From NCBI RefSeq assembly GCF_037782385.1, contig NZ_JBBEXD010000008.1, forward strand, positions 1 through 64,000: a stretch of 64,000 nt of DNA. Reading direction: 5' to 3'. Shown here piece after piece: positions 59,644 through 64,000 of this stretch. A program made the translations under genes and the position numbers. Source of the DNA: Ascidiimonas meishanensis. GTDB lineage: Bacteria; Bacteroidota; Bacteroidia; Flavobacteriales; Flavobacteriaceae. Every line of letters starts with the position of its first letter. Within the stretch, counting starts at the first letter, position 1. Under the pieces are notes generated by a model that worked only from the letters and a program-made list of their open reading frames with translations, did no database searches and was not told the DNA's origin.

Positions 59644-61086
59644 ATGAAAAAAATTTTAGTTGCTAACCGAGGGGAAATAGCCATTAGGGTAATGAAGTCA
59701 GCAAAAAAAATGGGAATAAAAACAGTTGCTGTTTACTCTGAGGTTGATAGAAAATCACCTCATACAAAATATGCTGATGAAGCAGTTTGTATTGGCCCTG
59801 CCACATCATCTGAATCGTATCTGCGTGGGGATAAAATTATTGAAGTAGCTAAGGAACTTGGAGTAGATGGGATACACCCAGGTTATGGATTCTTGAGTGA
59901 GAATGCAGATTTTGCCGAAGCCGTTGAAAAAAACGGGATTACATTTATTGGTCCAGGATCACATGCTATAAGGGTTATGGGAAGTAAATTGGAAGCAAAA
60001 GCAACCGTCAAGAAGTATGATATTCCTATGGTTCCTGGTGTGGATGAAGCCATTACCAATATAGAAGAAGCGAAGAAAATAGCTTATGAAATAGGTTTTC
60101 CAATTCTTATTAAAGCCTCCGCAGGAGGCGGAGGTAAAGGAATGAGGATTGTTGAGAACAAAGAAGAGTTTGAGTCACAAATGGAAAGAGCCGTTAGTGA
60201 AGCTGTATCCGCTTTTGGAGATGGTGCGGTATTCATTGAGAAGTATGTAACCTCTCCAAGGCATATTGAAATACAAGTGTTGGCAGATAAACACGGAAAT
60301 GTAGTGCACTTGTTTGAACGCGAATGTAGTATTCAAAGGAGGCATCAAAAAGTTGTAGAAGAAGCTCCTTCATCTATTCTCACTCCAAAACTCCGAAAAG
60401 AAATGGGAGAAGCGGCTGTAAATGTTGCCAAATCTTGTGACTATGTAGGAGCTGGAACTGTAGAGTTTTTAATGGATGCCGATTTAAATTTCTACTTTCT
60501 GGAAATGAATACTCGTCTGCAAGTAGAACACCCGGTTTCAGAATTAATTACTGGAATAGATTTAGTACAAGAACAAATAAAAGTAGCTAGAGGAGAAGTA
60601 CTTTCTTTTACACAAGATGATTTAAAAATTAGGGGACATGCCGTTGAATTAAGAGTTTATGCAGAAGATCCTATGGATGGTTTTCTTCCAAGTATTGGTA
60701 AACTAGAAGTTTATAGACCTCCATCGGGGGAAGGAATAAGAGTAGACGATGGGTTTGAAGAGGGTATGGAGGTTCCTATCTATTATGATCCTATGCTTTC
60801 TAAATTGGTTACTTATGCGGAAACCCGTGCCGAAGCTTGCAGACTTATGGTAAGAGCAATTGATAATTATGAAATTAAGGGAATTCAAACCACATTGCCA
60901 TTTGGAAAGTTTGTGTGTGAACATGAAGCTTTTTTATCGGGTAATTTTGACACCCATTTTGTAAACAACTACTTTAATAGGGAAGCTTTGGAAAAGGAAA
61001 ATGAGGCAGAGGCAAAGTTAGCTGCTACTATTGCCCTTAAGTTGTATTTGGAAGACCGAAAAAAATTACGATTACCTATATCTTAA
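59644..61086 (+). CDS. Acyl-CoA carboxylase biotin carboxylase subunit
   Basis: 480 residues. ATP-grasp biotin carboxylase: KKILVANRGEIAIRVMKSA, the Gly-rich ATP loop KASAGGGGKGMRIV, HIEIQVLADKHGNVVHLFER, ECSIQRRHQKVVEEAPS, EMNTRLQVEHPVSE. Carboxylates biotin using bicarbonate and ATP. It lies between the carrier and the carboxyltransferase genes, 28 bases after the first and 10 before the second, as in propionyl-CoA carboxylase operons of Flavobacteriia. Confidence 0.95.
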   Translation: MKKILVANRGEIAIRVMKSAKKMGIKTVAVYSEVDRKSPHTKYADEAVCIGPATSSESYLRGDKIIEVAKELGVDGIHPGYGFLSENADFAEAVEKNGITFIGPGSHAIRVMGSKLEAKATVKKYDIPMVPGVDEAITNIEEAKKIAYEIGFPILIKASAGGGGKGMRIVENKEEFESQMERAVSEAVSAFGDGAVFIEKYVTSPRHIEIQVLADKHGNVVHLFERECSIQRRHQKVVEEAPSSILTPKLRKEMGEAAVNVAKSCDYVGAGTVEFLMDADLNFYFLEMNTRLQVEHPVSELITGIDLVQEQIKVARGEVLSFTQDDLKIRGHAVELRVYAEDPMDGFLPSIGKLEVYRPPSGEGIRVDDGFEEGMEVPIYYDPMLSKLVTYAETRAEACRLMVRAIDNYEIKGIQTTLPFGKFVCEHEAFLSGNFDTHFVNNYFNREALEKENEAEAKLAATIALKLYLEDRKKLRLPIS

Positions 61087-61096
61087 GCAAAAAATA

Positions 61097-62638
61097 ATGA
61101 GTGACAAAATAGAAATTTTAAGTAAAAAAATTGCTGAAGCCTCTTTAGGAGGTGGTATAAAACGTATTGAAAAACAGCATGCAAAGAAAAAACTAACTGC
61201 CCGTGAGCGTGTAGAGTATCTGCTAGATGAAGGTTCTTTTGAAGAAATGGGAATTTTAGTGACACATCGTACCACTGATTTTGATATGGAAAAACAACAG
61301 TTTTATGGTGATGGAGTGGTAACCGGATATGGAACAATAGACGGGAGGTTGATCTATATTTTTGCACAAGATTTTACGGTATTTGGAGGTGCTCTTTCAG
61401 AAACTCATGCGGAGAAAATATGTAAAATCATGGATATGGCCATGAAGGTTGGAGCTCCATTAATTGGTTTAAATGATTCTGGAGGAGCTAGAATTCAGGA
61501 AGGAGTAAGATCATTAGGCGGTTATGCTGATATTTTTTACCGAAATGTAATGGCTTCTGGAGTGATTCCGCAAATTTCTGCAATCATGGGGCCTTGCGCA
61601 GGAGGTGCTGTATATTCTCCTGCTATGACAGACTTCACTTTAATGGTAGAAGACACTAGTTATATGTTTGTTACTGGTCCTAATGTAGTAAAGACAGTGA
61701 CCAATGAAGAGGTTACTGCAGAAGAGTTAGGCGGGGCTTCCGCACACGCTACAAAAAGCGGCGTAACACACATTACTTCTCCTAACGATGTGGCCTGTTT
61801 AGAAGATGTTAAAAAGCTTTTGAGTTATATGCCACAAAGCAACCGAGAGAAACCTCATTCATTACCCTATAAAATAGGAGAAGAATTACGAACAGAGTTA
61901 ATGAATATTGTACCCGAAAACCCTAATAAGCCTTATGATATGCATAAGGTAATTAACGGGGTTATTGATGCTGATAGTTTTTTTGAAATCCATAAAGACT
62001 ACGCTGAAAATATTATTGTAGGTTTTGCCAGATTAGCAGGAAAAAGTGTGGGGGTTATTGCCAATCAGCCAATGTCTTTAGCGGGCGTTTTAGATGTAAA
62101 AAGTGCTACAAAAGCAGCTAGATTTACTAGGTTTTGTGATTGCTTTCATATACCACTATTGGTATTGGTAGATGTTCCTGGTTTTTTACCGGGAACAGAT
62201 CAAGAATGGAATGGCATCATTGTACATGGAGCCAAATTATTATATGCATTGAGCGAAGCTACCGTGCCTAAAGTTACCGTGATTACCCGTAAGGCTTATG
62301 GAGGTGCGTATGACGTGATGAATTCCAAACATATTGGTGCCGATTTCAATTATGCCTGGCCAGGTGCTGAAATAGCCGTTATGGGTGCGAAAGGTGCCAG
62401 TGAAATAATTTTCAGAAAAGAAATTATGGAAGCGGAGAACCCGGCAACAAAACTCGCCGAAAAAGAGGCAGAATATGCTGAGAAATTTGCGAATCCATAT
62501 CGTGCTGCGAAACGTGGTTTTATAGATGAGGTAATTTTGCCCGAAACTACTAGGAGAAAGTTAATTAAAACCTTTGCCATGTTAGCCACCAAAGAAGAAA
62601 AACTCCCAGAAAAGAAGCACGGAAATATTCCCTTGTAA
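61097..62638 (+). CDS. Acyl-CoA carboxylase carboxyltransferase (propionyl-CoA type) beta subunit
   Basis: 513 residues. Fused-type carboxyltransferase with N- and C-halves: LTARERVEYLLDEGSFEEMG, IGLNDSGGARIQEGVRSLGG, IMGPCAGGAVYSPAMTDF, then DVPGFLPGTDQEWNGIIVHGA, ITRKAYGGAYDVMNSKHIG and YAWPGAEIAVMGAKGA. These two oxyanion-hole regions bind acyl-CoA and carboxybiotin. The single-chain layout fits PccB rather than AccA plus AccD. ATG 61097 follows the preceding stop by 10 bases; an upstream in-frame start at 61031 would overlap it. A terminator follows. Confidence 0.93.
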   Translation: MSDKIEILSKKIAEASLGGGIKRIEKQHAKKKLTARERVEYLLDEGSFEEMGILVTHRTTDFDMEKQQFYGDGVVTGYGTIDGRLIYIFAQDFTVFGGALSETHAEKICKIMDMAMKVGAPLIGLNDSGGARIQEGVRSLGGYADIFYRNVMASGVIPQISAIMGPCAGGAVYSPAMTDFTLMVEDTSYMFVTGPNVVKTVTNEEVTAEELGGASAHATKSGVTHITSPNDVACLEDVKKLLSYMPQSNREKPHSLPYKIGEELRTELMNIVPENPNKPYDMHKVINGVIDADSFFEIHKDYAENIIVGFARLAGKSVGVIANQPMSLAGVLDVKSATKAARFTRFCDCFHIPLLVLVDVPGFLPGTDQEWNGIIVHGAKLLYALSEATVPKVTVITRKAYGGAYDVMNSKHIGADFNYAWPGAEIAVMGAKGASEIIFRKEIMEAENPATKLAEKEAEYAEKFANPYRAAKRGFIDEVILPETTRRKLIKTFAMLATKEEKLPEKKHGNIPL

Positions 62639-62663
62639 TTAAGTCAATGTATTAAACAGATGA

Positions 62664-62722
62664 AAAGAACCAGCTAAATTTTGGATTCCCCCGTTCCTTA
62701 TAATTTAGCCGGTTCTTTTTTT
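62664..62722 (+). terminator. Terminator after the carboxylase operon
   Basis: A 17-base arm (62664-62680) pairs with 62702-62718 with one A-C mismatch; the 21-base loop is pyrimidine-rich and a T run follows. Confidence 0.8.
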
Positions 62723-62749
62723 AAAAAGAAGTGGTTAATTAAATAAAAC

Positions 62750-63118
62750 CTAAGCAGTAGCTTCTTCTTTTTTTCTAGTTTCCGCAAATTTTTCAATCAG
62801 GCTTGGCACTTTTTCAAATACAGCTGCTAGGCCGCTTGTTTTGCCGGCAGGAAGAAACGAAATTTCGTCTTCTCTAGTCACCAGAAAACCAATAGGTTCT
62901 ATACCTATTCCGGCACCGGCACCTCCACCTTGTCCTTTTCCTTTTTTCGATTCTCCACCTTCACCTGCACCTGAGCCAAAGCCCATGCCTACTTTAATGA
63001 CTGGTACACACTTAAATTCACCTAATTCAAACTGTGCACCAACAACGGTGTCTGTTTTAGCTTCAGACTCAATAAAGTCTGTTATTTTTCCTAATAATTC
63101 TTCAAAATGTAGTTCCAT
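62750..63118 (-). CDS. GerW/YtfJ family protein
   Basis: 122 residues. Starts MELHFEELLGKITDFIESEA; VVGAQFELGEFKCVPVIKVGMGFGSGAGEG, a Gly/Lys-rich loop, and GIGIEPIGFLVTREDEISFLPA match GerW (YtfJ), named for spore germination in Bacillus but widespread in non-sporulating bacteria, where its function is unknown. The ATG at 63118 was chosen because the family begins there; starts further up (63181) lie inside the preceding gene. It follows a DUF2953/YtfI-like gene by 11 bases, the same pairing as in Bacillus. Confidence 0.85.
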   Translation of the reverse strand: MELHFEELLGKITDFIESEAKTDTVVGAQFELGEFKCVPVIKVGMGFGSGAGEGGESKKGKGQGGGAGAGIGIEPIGFLVTREDEISFLPAGKTSGLAAVFEKVPSLIEKFAETRKKEEATA

Positions 63119-63129
63119 GATGTGTTTTT

Positions 63130-63636
63130 TTAAATATTTATAAATGATCTGATAAGCCATAAAGGCCTGTTTTCTACACACAGCAATAAGCTGTTCTTAC
63201 CTTCAAAATTGATACGAAACGTTCCTTTTGTTCTATTCAAAAAAACAAAAACCGGATATAACTTGGCATTTTCAATACAATCTCCTGTATCTATATCCAA
63301 CTGGCATTTTTTGATCTCAAAAGAACGTAGTATTCGCAGGGCGGATTTCAGATTTAAAACACTATATTTTTTCTTTTTACTACTTTTCTCAGTGATTTCT
63401 AATTCTTTTTTCTTAGTGGTTTTCTTTTTTAATGGATAGAAGTTAAAGTTTAAGAAAAAGATCTTAAGTTTTACTTTTATGAGCTGCTTTTCATCTCCTG
63501 TAATAAATACTTTGGCAAGTCCCTTAACTTGAAGATAATAGTTTTGGTTTACCGTATCTATAGATATAATTACCGGTACAAATAGCAGATAGAGAATCAC
63601 TGCAAAAAATACTGACAAAAAAATGATGAGTAACAT
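63130..63636 (-). CDS. DUF2953/YtfI-like membrane-anchored protein
   Basis: 168 residues. One N-terminal membrane helix (LLIIFLSVFFAVILYLLFVP), a beta-strand domain (VKGLAKVFITG; LKIFFLNFNFYPLKK), a Lys/Glu-rich linker (about 72-92), then LRILRSFEIKKCQLDIDTGD, similar in layout to Bacillus YtfI (DUF2953), which has the KxFxVxxxGxxD pattern, but shorter. The neighbour is a GerW/YtfJ gene, as in Bacillus, which supports the assignment. Function unknown. Confidence 0.65.
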   Translation of the reverse strand: MLLIIFLSVFFAVILYLLFVPVIISIDTVNQNYYLQVKGLAKVFITGDEKQLIKVKLKIFFLNFNFYPLKKKTTKKKELEITEKSSKKKKYSVLNLKSALRILRSFEIKKCQLDIDTGDCIENAKLYPVFVFLNRTKGTFRINFEGKNSLLLCVENRPLWLIRSFINI

Positions 63637-63953
63637 TTATTCCGCCTTTGTGCAAAGTAACTAAATCACGCTGCGCAATACCATGATAATTGTCATACAC
63701 GGCGGATAATTCACCTACTTTAACAATTAGAATTTGGAGTTCTTTTGTTTTTTATTGCAAATGATTAGAACTTGTGAAGAATTAGTAACACAAAAAACTG
63801 AAATAGAAGGAATAAAAACACGTTTTGGAACACTCCTAAAAAAAGTGAATTAATTTTAATAGGGAAAGTCAAAGGCTTTAGAGAGACCTATGACTGTGAT
63901 GTTTCTCAAAAGGTTCTTTGAGTTGATACCAAATTACAGAGAAAGACTTACGA
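63637..63953. other. Region upstream of the DUF2953-like gene
   Basis: About 317 bases. It holds a 30-codon frame at 63761-63853 (MIRTCEELVTQ start) that resembles no known protein and has no clear promoter; I do not call it as a gene. No repeat or RNA gene recognised. Confidence 0.4.
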
Positions 63954-64000
63954 TTACTTCTTTTCAAAAACATACCATACTTCTCCAGTATTTGGATTAA
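63954..64000 (-). CDS. Possible C-terminal end of a protein entering from the right
   Basis: On the minus strand one frame reads NPNTGEVWYVFEKK and stops at 63954. The rest would be beyond the window. The fragment is too short to identify, and a second frame over the same bases also stays open for 40 codons, so this is tentative. Confidence 0.3.
   Translation of the reverse strand, partial: NPNTGEVWYVFEKK

Noticed and set aside
63761..63853. A 30-codon plus-strand frame (MIRTCEELVTQ start)
   Set aside because: Too short, no promoter at a good distance, no recognised similarity and not Cys-rich or leader-like.
1..64000. CRISPR arrays, tRNA or rRNA genes, insertion sequences, prophage
   Set aside because: No regularly spaced direct repeats with spacers, no cloverleaf-like segments in the gaps, and no transposase or integrase frames were seen.

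Overview
The window is a stretch of chromosome from a member of the Flavobacteriaceae (phylum Bacteroidota), most likely marine. The evidence is the low-GC DNA, a SusC/SusD outer-membrane pair, a secreted adhesin-like protein made of flavobacterial repeats, promoters of the Bacteroidota type (TTG, about 19 bases, then TAnnTTTG), few Shine-Dalgarno sequences, and one unbroken str-S10-spc-alpha ribosomal cluster without tuf. No rRNA, tRNA, CRISPR array, insertion sequence or prophage was recognised.

Layout. 1-2.7 kb: the 5' part of a large secreted repeat protein (leaving the window on the left) and a divergent TPR protein. 2.7-4.6 kb: a C39-like/VKOR/thioredoxin membrane protein preceded by a short, previously easy-to-miss double-glycine Cys-rich peptide gene. 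4.7-13.3 kb: housekeeping genes (Mpl ligase, RadC, a degenerate deacetylase homologue, a HAD phosphatase, RarA, a rhomboid protease, RlmB) with one decayed DUF1569-like gene. 13.3-19.2 kb: a SusC-SusD-lipoprotein operon with promoter and terminator. 19.7-36.9 kb: rpsL to rplQ, including secY, infA and rpoA, interrupted only by two structured intergenic leaders. 36.9-41.9 kb: carA, eno, gltA and an arginine-deiminase-like hydrolase. 42.2-46.8 kb: ctlX coupled to an Rrf2 regulator, then DUF2061-cysH-cysD-cysN for sulfate assimilation. 46.9-47.2 kb: an orphan lanthipeptide-type precursor. 47.3-54.4 kb: a ChlI-like ATPase/VWA pair, then a DUF4403 lipoprotein, a peptidoglycan amidase and an M14 carboxypeptidase. 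54.5-59 kb: a BCCT transporter with no ordinary start codon, a SulP anion transporter and a beta/gamma-crystallin-like lipoprotein. 59.1-62.7 kb: an acyl-CoA (propionyl-CoA type) carboxylase operon. 62.7-63.6 kb: a GerW/YtfJ protein with its DUF2953/YtfI-like partner.

How the genes work together. The central block makes the translation machinery plus SecY and RNA polymerase alpha. The Rrf2 protein is a candidate regulator of the adjacent cys operon, whose promoter has an inverted repeat where the -33 box should be. The two short Cys-rich precursors (4.4 kb and 47 kb) and the C39-like/VKOR/thioredoxin protein form the least explained part of the window: a possible secreted, disulfide- or thioether-containing peptide system whose transporter and modifying enzymes lie elsewhere.
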